Positions 51,050 to 58,977 of a DNA stretch of 64,000 nt are shown here, piece after piece. Under the pieces are notes generated by a model. That model was not told where the DNA came from and ran no database searches. It worked only from the letters and a program-made list of their open reading frames with translations. The stretch is from Bdellovibrio sp047344985 (GTDB lineage Bacteria > Bdellovibrionota > Bdellovibrionia > Bdellovibrionales > Bdellovibrionaceae), in assembly GCF_047344985.1 (NCBI RefSeq), contig NZ_CP178861.1, positions 930,001 through 994,000 of the forward strand, given 5' to 3'. Within the stretch, counting starts at the first letter, position 1; each line of letters begins with the position of its first letter. The translations under genes and the position numbers were made by a program.

Positions 51050-51877
51050 CTTAATCCAATCTGCAAACGGAGCGACCTTTGTTGCTTGGGCAATGCCTTT
51101 GCAACTTGTTGTGCCATTCGGAAGTCGCGGACCATACACGGCCGAGTTCACGCCTAGGATTTTTAATTCACCATTTTCATGATAAAACTGCGGCCCGCCG
51201 GAATCCCCTTGGCAAATAAAAACCGGCACGGTTCTGTCTGTCCAATAACGATCGGGCATACGATCATAGTGAGCATCTGTTTTCATAATGCCGCGATGAA
51301 GCTGACCGACATAATCCATCGGGCTTTGACCTCGGCCTCCCGTATAGTCTTGCGATCTTCCATAACCATAAACATAGACAGTGGCATTGGAGTGATCGGT
51401 GCGATCATCTGTATCATAAGCAACGGGCTGATAATTCTGCGGGAGAGAGCCTGAGAAAAACGCCACGGCGATATCGTGATCGTATTCTTTTTTAGTGCTG
51501 TTGTAAGAATCCGGCACGAACCACTTCAGCCCCTTGCGTTCGGTCTTGTTCCACCAGAAAGAATATTTATCGGTGAAGACGACATTAAAGCCTGCAAGCT
51601 GCGGGATGTGTGCTTTGTCAAAGCAGTGACCGGCGGTGAGCACAGAGTTTGTGCCGATCAAAGTGCCTGTGCAAAACGAAATGGCTTGTCCATGACTATT
51701 CACGATTTCAACGACAACAACACTCTTCGCGGCTTCGGTGTAGCGCTCGTGAATTTCTTCTCCGCCAATCACCGATTCCGAGCGGGATGTGTCGGGGAGG
51801 TGATGTGTGTGCACATCGGGCGAGCATGCAGAGAGTGCAAGCAGCAAACTTGGAAGTAAAACACCGTAAGATCTCAT
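51020..51877 (-). CDS. Trypsin-like serine protease lipoprotein
   Basis: A 285-residue chymotrypsin-fold (S1) protease. Lipobox LSAC (Cys18). The mature protein begins with the activation-like sequence SVIGGEEIHERYTEAAK, and has the triad His in SVLTAGHCFD, Asp in EYDHDIAVAFF and Ser in FICQGDSGGPQFY. Complete and therefore probably active in the periplasm or on the cell surface. Such trypsin-like proteases are common in predatory bacteria. The IGGE-type sequence suggests a zymogen-like N-terminus, but no known activator is visible. It is divergent from the repeat-protein operon across about 260 bases. Confidence 0.88.
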   Translation of the reverse strand: MRSYGVLLPSLLLALSACSPDVHTHHLPDTSRSESVIGGEEIHERYTEAAKSVVVVEIVNSHGQAISFCTGTLIGTNSVLTAGHCFDKAHIPQLAGFNVVFTDKYSFWWNKTERKGLKWFVPDSYNSTKKEYDHDIAVAFFSGSLPQNYQPVAYDTDDRTDHSNATVYVYGYGRSQDYTGGRGQSPMDYVGQLHRGIMKTDAHYDRMPDRYWTDRTVPVFICQGDSGGPQFYHENGELKILGVNSAVYGPRLPNGTTSCKGIAQATKVAPFADWIKKTRADFFNQ

Positions 51878-52086
51878 AGAACTTCTCCTTTAAATGACAA
51901 AAGAAGTACCGCAGGAAAAGTTCGCGAAGCAGGTGACGAATTTGAAAGCTGCGAGATAACAAAAGGGACCTCATAGGTCTGTGTTTTTCCTCAGGAAATG
52001 GCCCCCGAAAAAGGGCCCCTGTCTAAACTTGAGACAGCTGGATACTTCTTATAGTGTTTTAATTTGTTTTAGGAACGCCCCGGAAC

Positions 52087-52119
52087 GGGCACGAAGTTTG
52101 GAATAAGGCTCACGGAATC
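52087..52119 (+). promoter_or_regulatory. Conserved leader box upstream of the repeat-protein operon (sigma-54-like)
   Basis: GGCACGAAGTTTGGA (52088-52102) followed by ATAAGGCTCACGGAAT. A near copy lies upstream of the fourth gene at 56811-56843. It has -24-like GGCAC and -12-like TTTGG with the right ten bases between, but the -12 element has GG instead of GC, so sigma-54 use is uncertain. Confidence 0.45.
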
Positions 52120-52137
52120 AAAATTTAAGGAGCCTTT

Positions 52138-53694
52138 ATGAAACGTCGTTTGATTGCGAGTGTACTCGCGGCTTTGAGTTTTGCGCAGAACTCTGCGTAT
52201 GCGGATCTTACGGATCTCCCCAGTTTCGATGGGGTTACGGAGAACCTTCCTCAAATTCCCGCGCAGCCTGCAACGACTTCTCAGAATAGTGGAACTGTGC
52301 AAACCCAGTTTGCGGGTTCGATCGCTATTACTGGCATGTCCAGAAAATCAGGCGGCACCTTATATAAGGTCGAACTGAAACAGGCTCTTTCCCTACTTCG
52401 TTTGGATGTTCGTGTTACTAGCAACCAGCTTAAAATCTTGCAAACGACATTGGTTACGGATGCGGGTCAAAGAATTGACGTGCGCCAACTAAAAAATACC
52501 AATGTTCTTGCGACGGATTCTCTCACCTCTTCTGAAAATTTAAATCAAAGTGATCGTATTTCTTCCATCGAAATCCTTGCGGAATCTTTTGGCGGTGAAG
52601 CGGACGTTATGTTGACGGCTGTCGGTGATCGCGAAGTTCCTAAAATGACGGTGACTGTGGATCGTCCGGCAACAACGACTCCGTCAGCAAACTCAGGCGG
52701 CGATAACCAAAGTGTATCTGTAAGACCAACTCCTCCTCCACCGCCGGTTCCTGCGAGACCTCGGGATACGGTGATCCGCACGGGCGATCGAGTTTATTAT
52801 TCTAATTCTGTCGGCGAGGTTCGCAGTATCTTTTCAAATGGAAAGGCCGTTGTCGCGCGTGACGGATACTATGACGTAACTGTGGATCTTCGCGATTTGG
52901 CGAAATCTATTTCTTGTGTCGGTAAAATCTGTGTAAAAGATGACGTTCTTTTTGAAAATACCATGGGCTATGCGAAAGAAGTTTTCTCAAACGGAAAAGT
53001 TCGTCTGATTCGCAATGGGTACTATGACACCTTTGTTGACGCGTCTTCTTTAGCGAAATATGTGAAATGCCTGGGATCACTCTGTGAGGGCGATGCTGTT
53101 ATCTTCTCGGGAACATCGGGAAAAGTGACGGCTTTATATGATAATGGCAAGGTGCTTTTAGAGCGTATTGGTTACTATGACACGTTTGTGGATTATCGCT
53201 CTGTTGCTAAAGCCACGAGCTGTTCGTCAACAGGAACTGTTTGTGTCGGCGACACCGTTTATTATCAAGGATCTGTAGGAAAAATCAGAACAATTTATGC
53301 AAACAATCAAGCTTTGTTAGACCGTAATGGATACTATCCGACTTACGCTGATACAGGTGCCATGGCGAAATCAGTTCGTTGTCTTGGGTCACTCTGTGTT
53401 GGAGTCCGCGTGTACTTCTCATCGTCGGTGGGCACTGTGGCCGCCATTTTTGCTAACGGCAAAGTCTTGCTCCAACGTACAGGTTATTACGACACGTTCG
53501 TTGATTCAGTTTCGTTATCAAGATCCGTGCAGTGTGAACGCGTAACAGGAATTTGCGCCGGAGATACGGTGATTTTGTCTAATACGATGGGCCTTGTTGC
53601 GGAAATTTTTGAAAATGGTCAAGCGCTGTTCGTGAGAAGCGGCTATTACGACACATTTGTTGACGCTAAATTACTTGCAAAAAAGATTCGCTAG
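52138..53694 (+). CDS. Exported protein A of the repeat cluster: shared domain plus six SH3-like repeats
   Basis: A 518-residue exported protein. Signal peptide to about residue 22 (NSAYADL), leader DLPSFDGVTENLP, the cluster's shared domain at about 58-172 (FAGSIAITGMSRKSGGTLYK ... EADVMLTAVGDREVP), a proline-rich linker (about 195-209) and six tandem repeats of about 51-53 residues (212-518). Each repeat has the pattern GDxVxxxxxxGxVxxIFxNGKxxxxRxGYYDTFVD...LAK, with GYY at 243, 294, 345, 398, 449 and 502. At each junction a cysteine pair recurs (C-x4-C or C-x6-C), probably disulfides. The repeat pattern resembles a small SH3-like barrel (inference). No catalytic motif: likely a surface binding protein. 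Confidence 0.8.
   Translation: MKRRLIASVLAALSFAQNSAYADLTDLPSFDGVTENLPQIPAQPATTSQNSGTVQTQFAGSIAITGMSRKSGGTLYKVELKQALSLLRLDVRVTSNQLKILQTTLVTDAGQRIDVRQLKNTNVLATDSLTSSENLNQSDRISSIEILAESFGGEADVMLTAVGDREVPKMTVTVDRPATTTPSANSGGDNQSVSVRPTPPPPPVPARPRDTVIRTGDRVYYSNSVGEVRSIFSNGKAVVARDGYYDVTVDLRDLAKSISCVGKICVKDDVLFENTMGYAKEVFSNGKVRLIRNGYYDTFVDASSLAKYVKCLGSLCEGDAVIFSGTSGKVTALYDNGKVLLERIGYYDTFVDYRSVAKATSCSSTGTVCVGDTVYYQGSVGKIRTIYANNQALLDRNGYYPTYADTGAMAKSVRCLGSLCVGVRVYFSSSVGTVAAIFANGKVLLQRTGYYDTFVDSVSLSRSVQCERVTGICAGDTVILSNTMGLVAEIFENGQALFVRSGYYDTFVDAKLLAKKIR
52771..53691 (+). repeat. Six tandem coding repeats of about 155 bases
   Basis: Encodes six units of about 51-53 residues with recurrent GYYDTFVD, NGK and C-x4/6-C signatures (residues 212-518 of protein A). 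Units differ enough that recent slippage is unlikely. Confidence 0.85.
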
Positions 53695-53704
53695 GAGACA
53701 TCAG

Positions 53705-55177
53705 ATGAAACGTTCAACCATTTCTACTTTTTTTGCAGTTTTAACATTGATGCAAACGGCGCACGCGCAAGTTCTTTCGGATCTTCCGGATTTTGACGGC
53801 GCGACTCCGCAACTTCCCGCAGTTCCCACAACGCCTGTTGTGACGACGCCGGTTCAGTCTCAGTATGCGGGTTCCGTGGCGATCTCTGAGATCTCTCGCA
53901 AATCCGGCGGGACGCTTTACAAAATTGATTTGCAACAACCTCTTTCGTTATTGCGTTTGGATCTGCGTGTAACAAACAGTCAGCTTAAGATTCACCAAGC
54001 CACTTTGGTGACAGAGAATGGTCAAAGAATTGACGTGCGCGAGTACCGCAATACAGCGGTGCTGCCAACAGGTTCTGTCACGGCGTCAGAAAATTTGAAT
54101 TTAAGTGACCGTGTGATCTCTATCGAAATTTTGGCAGAGTCTTATTCTGCCGAAGCTGACGTCATGTTGACGGCGATTTCTGATCGTGGCGTCCCTAAAT
54201 TAGCTTTAAGAATTGAAAGACCGCCGGTTGTTCCTCAACGTCCTGATGTGCCGAACAGACCTGAGACTCCCGAAAGACCCCCGGTTTATGTGGACACAAG
54301 AATTTCTGTAGGCGACGTTGTTCTTTCTGGTCCATTAAGAGAAAACAAATACTACACGGGCCGTGTGGTGGAAGTGTATCGCAACAACCAAGCTTTGGTG
54401 CGCGATGATGATGACGGCAAAACTTACGTGCGTGATTTAACTCTTTTAGGAAAACGCACCACTTGCGAGTCTTCAAAAAATATTTGCGAAAGAGCGAGCG
54501 TTCTTTCAGGACCCTTCACGGATAATAAATATTATTACGGTTCTGTCGTTGATGTGTATTCAAACGGCAGAATCCGTGTTCGTGACAACGATGACGGTAA
54601 AACCTATGTTCGCACCGCAAAAGACATTCACGTGTCTGTGCGCTGTGATTCTGCAGGAAACTGCGTGGGCGACAAAGTTTTGTCGGGTCCATTTACAAAT
54701 AATAAATACTATTCAGGAAGAATCGAAGGCGTTTATTCCAACGGTCTTTTGAACGTCCGTGATGATGACGATGGAAAATCTTATCTTCGTCTTGCCAATG
54801 TTGTTATGAAGTCGGTTCGTTGCGACGAAAGATCTCGTCTGTGCGTCGGTGAACAAGTTCTTTCAGGTCCTTATCAAGACAAATACTACAGAGGCGTTGT
54901 CGAAGGAATTTACTCGAACGGTTTGCTCTATATCCGCGACGCCGATGACGGAAAACTTTATACACGTAAAGCGAATGAAGTTTCCAAGAGCCTTCGTTGC
55001 GAAGGCAGCAAAGGGATCTGTGTCGGGGACCGTGTTGTATCCGGTCCTTACCGAAACGGTGCTTACTACGCCGGTCGCGTGCTGGGTGTATACTCTTCAG
55101 GAATCATTCTGGTTCAGGATGATGATGACGGAAAAGTATATCCTCGCAAAGCTCAGGAAATAACTAAAACTAGATAA
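53705..55177 (+). CDS. Exported protein B of the repeat cluster: shared domain plus five acidic repeats
   Basis: A 490-residue exported protein. ATG 53705 has AGGAGA before it, and the longer upstream frame is inside gene A. Signal peptide to about residue 22 (QTAHAQV), leader DLPDFDGATPQLP very like protein A, shared domain at about 54-166 (YAGSVAISEISRKSGGTLYK), proline-rich linker (172-195) and five repeats of about 60 residues. Each repeat has GD/GExVLSGP, KYY, a YSNG turn and an acidic DDDDGK/DNDDGK motif followed by a tyrosine, with cysteine pairs C-x5/6-C at the junctions. The acidic motifs could bind Ca2+ (inference). Starts ten bases after gene A, so it is co-transcribed. Confidence 0.8.
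   Translation: MKRSTISTFFAVLTLMQTAHAQVLSDLPDFDGATPQLPAVPTTPVVTTPVQSQYAGSVAISEISRKSGGTLYKIDLQQPLSLLRLDLRVTNSQLKIHQATLVTENGQRIDVREYRNTAVLPTGSVTASENLNLSDRVISIEILAESYSAEADVMLTAISDRGVPKLALRIERPPVVPQRPDVPNRPETPERPPVYVDTRISVGDVVLSGPLRENKYYTGRVVEVYRNNQALVRDDDDGKTYVRDLTLLGKRTTCESSKNICERASVLSGPFTDNKYYYGSVVDVYSNGRIRVRDNDDGKTYVRTAKDIHVSVRCDSAGNCVGDKVLSGPFTNNKYYSGRIEGVYSNGLLNVRDDDDGKSYLRLANVVMKSVRCDERSRLCVGEQVLSGPYQDKYYRGVVEGIYSNGLLYIRDADDGKLYTRKANEVSKSLRCEGSKGICVGDRVVSGPYRNGAYYAGRVLGVYSSGIILVQDDDDGKVYPRKAQEITKTR
54302..55174 (+). repeat. Five tandem coding repeats of about 178 bases
   Basis: Encodes residues 200-490 of protein B. LSGP occurs at about residues 207, 267, 326 and 386, with VSGP at 446. Each unit ends in an acidic DDxDDGK-type motif about 29 residues later. 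Confidence 0.85.
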
Positions 55178-55207
55178 AATTTTTAAATAAAACACTTGGA
55201 GATAAAT

Positions 55208-56764
55208 ATGAAAAAACAATTGGTCTTGGGAGCTCTTGTTGCAACGACAATCCTGCAAGCGGCAGTTCCCGCGCACGCAGATAAAGAAACGATCGGAAAT
55301 GTTATTGGCGGTGTGATCGGTGGAGTCATTGGTTCACAAATCGGTAAAGGTAACGGCAACACAGCGGCGATCATCATCGGAACTATCGCTGGAACAATGA
55401 TCGGCGGCCAAGTAGGCCGTGACATGGACGAAGCAGATCGTCGTGCGCTGGCAGAAGCTCAACAAAGAGCTTTGCGTGATCAATTGGGACGCCGTAATGA
55501 CTGGGATGGCCGTTCTTACGGTTCAAGAACAGGTGCCCGTGGAAGTTTCACGTCCGTGCGTGAAGGTTATAACTACCGCACAAATGAATACTGCCGCGAA
55601 TACACAAGCGTGATTTATGTGAACAACCGCACAGAAGAAACTCGCGGTGTGGCGTGCTCTCGCGCTGATGGTTCCTGGTATGAAGTGCAAACGACAGAAG
55701 TCCGCTTTAATAACGGCAACGCAGGCAATGGCGGCGGTTACGTGACGCCAGCACCTCGTCCTCAGCAACCAAATCTTCCTCCTCCGCCAGCGCCTGTGCA
55801 GTCTTTGCGCGAAGGATCTGTGGCGATCAATACAGTCACTCGTCAATCCGGTGGGCAGTGGTATCGCGTTCTTGTGACAGAGCCATTGACGTTGGATCGC
55901 GTGGAAGTAGCGGCAACGGCGGTGCGTGTGAAAATCCACGAAGGCAGTGTTGTCACTCAACGTGGTCAACGTATCTCTATTCGTGAATTCCAAAACACGC
56001 CTGTTTTTGATGCGGGTTCAAGAGCGGTTTCTGAAAACTTGAATGTGCGTGAAAGAATCGTGGCGATTGACCTTCGCATGGAATCTTACGGTGGTTATGC
56101 TGCTGTTGAGGTGAAAGCTTTGTCGAACGAAGGTCGTCCTCGCTTGGCTCTTGAAAACAACGAGCCGGTAAGACCACAACCGCAACCTCCTGTTTATGAC
56201 AACAGAAGTTTGAAAGGTTACTGCTCTGACGACGATCATCAGCAATTCTATGCAGCGAAAAATTTTGCGTATGCCAGTGATGGTTTGAATTTGACGGATT
56301 CAGGTGCGACTCAATGGGCGCTTCAATACAACCAAACTCATCGTTGCAATACAGTGAGTGAATACAAAGCTCGTTACCAAGCTATTTACAGTGTGGCATA
56401 CGCGAGCGACGGTCTGAATCTGACTTCCGCTGGCGCTAGAGACTACGCTCTTCAATACGTTGAAAACATGACGGCAAATGAAGCTCGTGAAATGGCGTCT
56501 GTATTGAGAGCCGCTCAACGTTTTGCTTATGCAAGTGACGGTCTAAATATGACTTCCGCTGGTGCAACTAGCTTTGCACGTAGCTGGGTTGAAAGCCGTT
56601 GTGAAGGTGTTGATCACATCAACATGCTCGCGAACCGTTTTAGAAGCGAATATAACTTCGCGTATTCTTCAAACGGACTGAATATGACTTCGTCAGGCGC
56701 TGTAAATTATGCAGCCAACAAGATTGCTCCGCTGACACGTTGTGGTCACTTGTTGCGTAGATAA
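55208..56764 (+). CDS. Exported protein C of the repeat cluster: glycine zipper, shared domain, four YASDGLN repeats
   Basis: A 518-residue exported protein (ATG 55208, GGAG site). Signal peptide to about residue 24, then a glycine-zipper two-helix domain (29-72: IGGVIGGVIGSQIGKGNG and GTIAGTMIGGQVG), then text matching the 17-kDa surface-antigen C-terminus (128-165: YCREYTSVIYVNNRTEETRG, VACSRADGSWYEV), proline linker, the shared domain (about 202-312) and four C-terminal repeats of 43-45 residues with FAYASDGLNLTDSGA, VAYASDGLNLTSAGA and two more (355, 398, 441, 486). The glycine zipper suggests outer-membrane association. Function unknown; probable structural or binding protein. Confidence 0.8.
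   Translation: MKKQLVLGALVATTILQAAVPAHADKETIGNVIGGVIGGVIGSQIGKGNGNTAAIIIGTIAGTMIGGQVGRDMDEADRRALAEAQQRALRDQLGRRNDWDGRSYGSRTGARGSFTSVREGYNYRTNEYCREYTSVIYVNNRTEETRGVACSRADGSWYEVQTTEVRFNNGNAGNGGGYVTPAPRPQQPNLPPPPAPVQSLREGSVAINTVTRQSGGQWYRVLVTEPLTLDRVEVAATAVRVKIHEGSVVTQRGQRISIREFQNTPVFDAGSRAVSENLNVRERIVAIDLRMESYGGYAAVEVKALSNEGRPRLALENNEPVRPQPQPPVYDNRSLKGYCSDDDHQQFYAAKNFAYASDGLNLTDSGATQWALQYNQTHRCNTVSEYKARYQAIYSVAYASDGLNLTSAGARDYALQYVENMTANEAREMASVLRAAQRFAYASDGLNMTSAGATSFARSWVESRCEGVDHINMLANRFRSEYNFAYSSNGLNMTSSGAVNYAANKIAPLTRCGHLLRR
56264..56722 (+). repeat. Four tandem coding repeats of about 130 bases
   Basis: Encodes YA-S-D/N-GLN-L/M-T-S-A/S-GA units at residues 355, 398, 441 and 486 of protein C, each followed by a helix ending in a conserved aromatic or alanine-rich segment. 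Confidence 0.85.
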
Positions 56765-56774
56765 CTTGCTCTAG

Positions 56775-56796
56775 AAGGGGATTTCGGTCCCCTTTT
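56775..56796 (+). terminator. Terminator after the first three repeat-cluster genes
   Basis: AAGGGGA-TTTCGG-TCCCCTT, a perfect 7-bp stem with a 6-base loop, followed by T. It separates genes A-C from gene D. Confidence 0.75.
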
Positions 56797-56810
56797 GGCA
56801 CTGAAAAACC

Positions 56811-56843
56811 TGGCACAGAACTTGGATTAAGGGTCATCGGATT
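56811..56843 (+). promoter_or_regulatory. Conserved leader box upstream of gene D (sigma-54-like)
   Basis: TGGCACAGAACTTGGA followed by TTAAGGGTCATCGGATT. It matches the box at 52087-52119 at most positions, including the unusual GG at the -12 element, and is at a similar distance from the start codon. Confidence 0.45.
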
Positions 56844-56871
56844 TACAAAGACTTTAGATTAAGGAGTCTCC

Positions 56872-57840
56872 ATGAAAAAGAACCTCGTTTTAGGATCAGT
56901 AATTGTCGCTTCACTTGTACAATATACAAGCCCCGCATTTGCGAACAAAGAAACAATCGGCAACATCATTGGCGGTGTTATCGGTGGTGTCGTTGGATCT
57001 CAAATCGGTAAAGGAAATGGAAACACAGCTGCGATCATCATCGGTACTATCGCAGGAACTATGATCGGCGGTAAAGTCGGAGCCGATATGGACGAAGCAG
57101 ACCGTCGTGCCTTCCAAGAAGCGCAAGACCGCGCTCTTCGCAATCGTTTGGGAGATCGTTGTGATTGGGATGGCCGTAACTACGGTTCTCGCACGGGCTC
57201 TCGCGGAAGCTTCACAACAACTCGTGAAGGTTACAACAACCGCACAGGCGAATATTGCCGTGAATACTCAAGCGTTATTTACACTCGCAGAAGCACAGAA
57301 GAGACTCGCGGTATCGCGTGCTCTCGTCGTGATGGCTCTTGGTATGAAGTTCGTGAAACGGAAGTTCGCTTCAACGGCGGTGGCTACGGTGGCGGTCGCC
57401 AAGAACCTTCAAGACCTCCTCGTTACCCAGACGTTCCGCAACGTCCAAATCTTCCACCTCCTCCACCGGCTCAATCTCGTTATGAGGGAACGGCTAACAT
57501 CAGCCAAATCACTCGTCGTACGGGTGGTGAGTGGATCCGTGTTAACGTGAACAATGCGGTTTCTTTAGAGCGCATTGAGGTTCGCGCGCTTTCAGCGGGT
57601 GTAAAAATCCACGAAGCGATCGTGCACACAGAGTCCGGCAGCCAAATCCGTGTTCGTGAGTTGAGCCCAACTCCGACGTTCTATGCAGGTGACACGGCGG
57701 TTTCTGAAAACCTCAACTTGGGTCGTGATCGCGTTGTGGCGATTGATATCCGCGCTGAGTCTATGGGCGGTTACGCTGACGTGCTTGTAAAAGCGGTTTC
57801 TAATAGCGGTTACCCTTCTTTGGGTGTTTCTCGCTACTAA
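56872..57840 (+). CDS. Exported protein D of the repeat cluster: glycine zipper plus shared domain
   Basis: A 322-residue paralog of protein C without the C-terminal repeats. Signal peptide to about 25, glycine zipper at 29-72 almost identical to protein C, antigen-type segment at 128-160 (YCREYSSVIY, GIACSRRDGSWYEV), a proline-rich linker (about 180-200) and the shared domain at about 204-315 (YEGTANISQITRRTGGEW, DVLVKAVSNSGYPSL). It has the AAGGAG-type site before ATG and its own promoter box and terminator, so it is expressed separately from genes A-C. Likely arose by duplication of the protein C gene. No enzymatic motif; function unknown. Confidence 0.8.
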   Translation: MKKNLVLGSVIVASLVQYTSPAFANKETIGNIIGGVIGGVVGSQIGKGNGNTAAIIIGTIAGTMIGGKVGADMDEADRRAFQEAQDRALRNRLGDRCDWDGRNYGSRTGSRGSFTTTREGYNNRTGEYCREYSSVIYTRRSTEETRGIACSRRDGSWYEVRETEVRFNGGGYGGGRQEPSRPPRYPDVPQRPNLPPPPPAQSRYEGTANISQITRRTGGEWIRVNVNNAVSLERIEVRALSAGVKIHEAIVHTESGSQIRVRELSPTPTFYAGDTAVSENLNLGRDRVVAIDIRAESMGGYADVLVKAVSNSGYPSLGVSRY

Positions 57841-57879
57841 GAGCGCTGTTCTCTCTGAAATTTTAAGATAATTTCATAT

Positions 57880-57920
57880 AAAGCCAGTCTAATGACTTAT
57901 AGTGTCTAGACTGGCTTTTT
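57880..57920 (+). terminator. Rho-independent terminator after repeat-cluster gene D
   Basis: AAAGCCAGTCTA / TAGACTGGCTTT, a 12-bp perfect stem around a 15-base loop, followed by T. It isolates gene D from the glycolysis operon. Confidence 0.88.
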
Positions 57921-57966
57921 CGTCTGCAAAAGTCGATATTGAGTGGGTTTAAAAAGGAGCTCTCTC

Positions 57967-58974
57967 ATGTCTAAATTGCGCGTTGGTATCAACGGTTTTG
58001 GTCGTATTGGTCGTGTTCTTTTCCGTGCGGGTTTTGAAAAACTCGATATCGTCGGAATCAACTCTTTGGATAGCATCGAAGGCGATGCACACTTGCTTAA
58101 GTACGACTCGGCTCACGGCGTGTTCAACGCTGATGTTTCTACTGAAGGTCACAATCTGATCGTTAACGGTAAAAAGATCGCGGTTTCTAAAACTCGCAAT
58201 CCTGCTGAAGTTCCTTGGAAGGACTTGGGCGTAGACCTTGTTCTTGAGTGCACAGGCGCATTCAAAGACAAAGCGGAATTCATGCAACACATCAACGCCG
58301 GCGCGAAACGCGTTTTGGTTTCTGGCCCTGCTGAAAAAGGTGCTGACATCACAATGGTGTACGGTATCAACCACGAGTCTTACGATCCAGCGAAGCACCA
58401 AGTTGTTTCCAACGCATCTTGCACAACAAACTGCTTGGCTCCTCTGGCAAAAGTATTGAACGAAACATTCGGTGTTGAGAGCGGAACGATGATGACAGTT
58501 CACTCTTACACGAACGATCAAAAAATCTTGGATGCTCCTCACAAAGACTTGCGCCGTGCACGTGCAGCGGCTGTGAGCATGATCCCAACAACAACAGGTG
58601 CTGCGAAAAACGTAGGTTTGGTATTGCCTGAGTTGAAAGGCAAGATCGATGGTATCTCCGTTCGCGTTCCAACTCCAAACGTGTCTTTGGTGGATTTCAC
58701 TTTCCAAGCGAAAAAAGACGTGACGAAAGAAGCTGTGAATGAAGCTTTGATCGCGGCTTCTCAAGGTGCTTTGAAAGGTATTTTGGCTGTAGAGAAAAAC
58801 GAACTTGTGAGTGTGGACTTCAACGGCAGCACATACTCTTCTATCGTGGATCTTGCTTCTACAATGGTTGTGGGTCCTCGCATGGTGAAAGTTCTTTCTT
58901 GGTACGACAATGAGACTGGTTTCTCTAACCGCATGGTTGATGTCGCACTTCACATGGCGAAGAAGGGTCTTTAA
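57967..58974 (+). CDS. gap: Glyceraldehyde-3-phosphate dehydrogenase
   Basis: A 335-residue GAPDH of normal length. NAD-binding start RVGINGFGRIGRVLFR, catalytic SNASCTTNCLAPLAK with the active Cys (about 152), the partner His in HSYTNDQ, and the C-terminal WYDNETGFSNRMVD. It oxidises glyceraldehyde-3-phosphate to 1,3-bisphosphoglycerate. ATG 57967 has AAGGAG seven bases upstream; the earlier ATG at 57943 has no ribosome-binding site. First gene of gap-pgk-tpiA. Confidence 0.96.
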   Translation: MSKLRVGINGFGRIGRVLFRAGFEKLDIVGINSLDSIEGDAHLLKYDSAHGVFNADVSTEGHNLIVNGKKIAVSKTRNPAEVPWKDLGVDLVLECTGAFKDKAEFMQHINAGAKRVLVSGPAEKGADITMVYGINHESYDPAKHQVVSNASCTTNCLAPLAKVLNETFGVESGTMMTVHSYTNDQKILDAPHKDLRRARAAAVSMIPTTTGAAKNVGLVLPELKGKIDGISVRVPTPNVSLVDFTFQAKKDVTKEAVNEALIAASQGALKGILAVEKNELVSVDFNGSTYSSIVDLASTMVVGPRMVKVLSWYDNETGFSNRMVDVALHMAKKGL

Positions 58975-58977
58975 TCC

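Noticed and set aside
51967..51985. Possible terminator hairpin GACCT-CAT-AGGTC followed by T's
   Set aside because: The stem is only 5 bp and no gene ends upstream on that strand, so it is probably chance.
57949..58953. A 334-codon open frame on the strand opposite to gap
   Set aside because: It is a shadow of the gap coding strand. Its translation is rich in His, Cys and Arg with no domain, and gap is certain.
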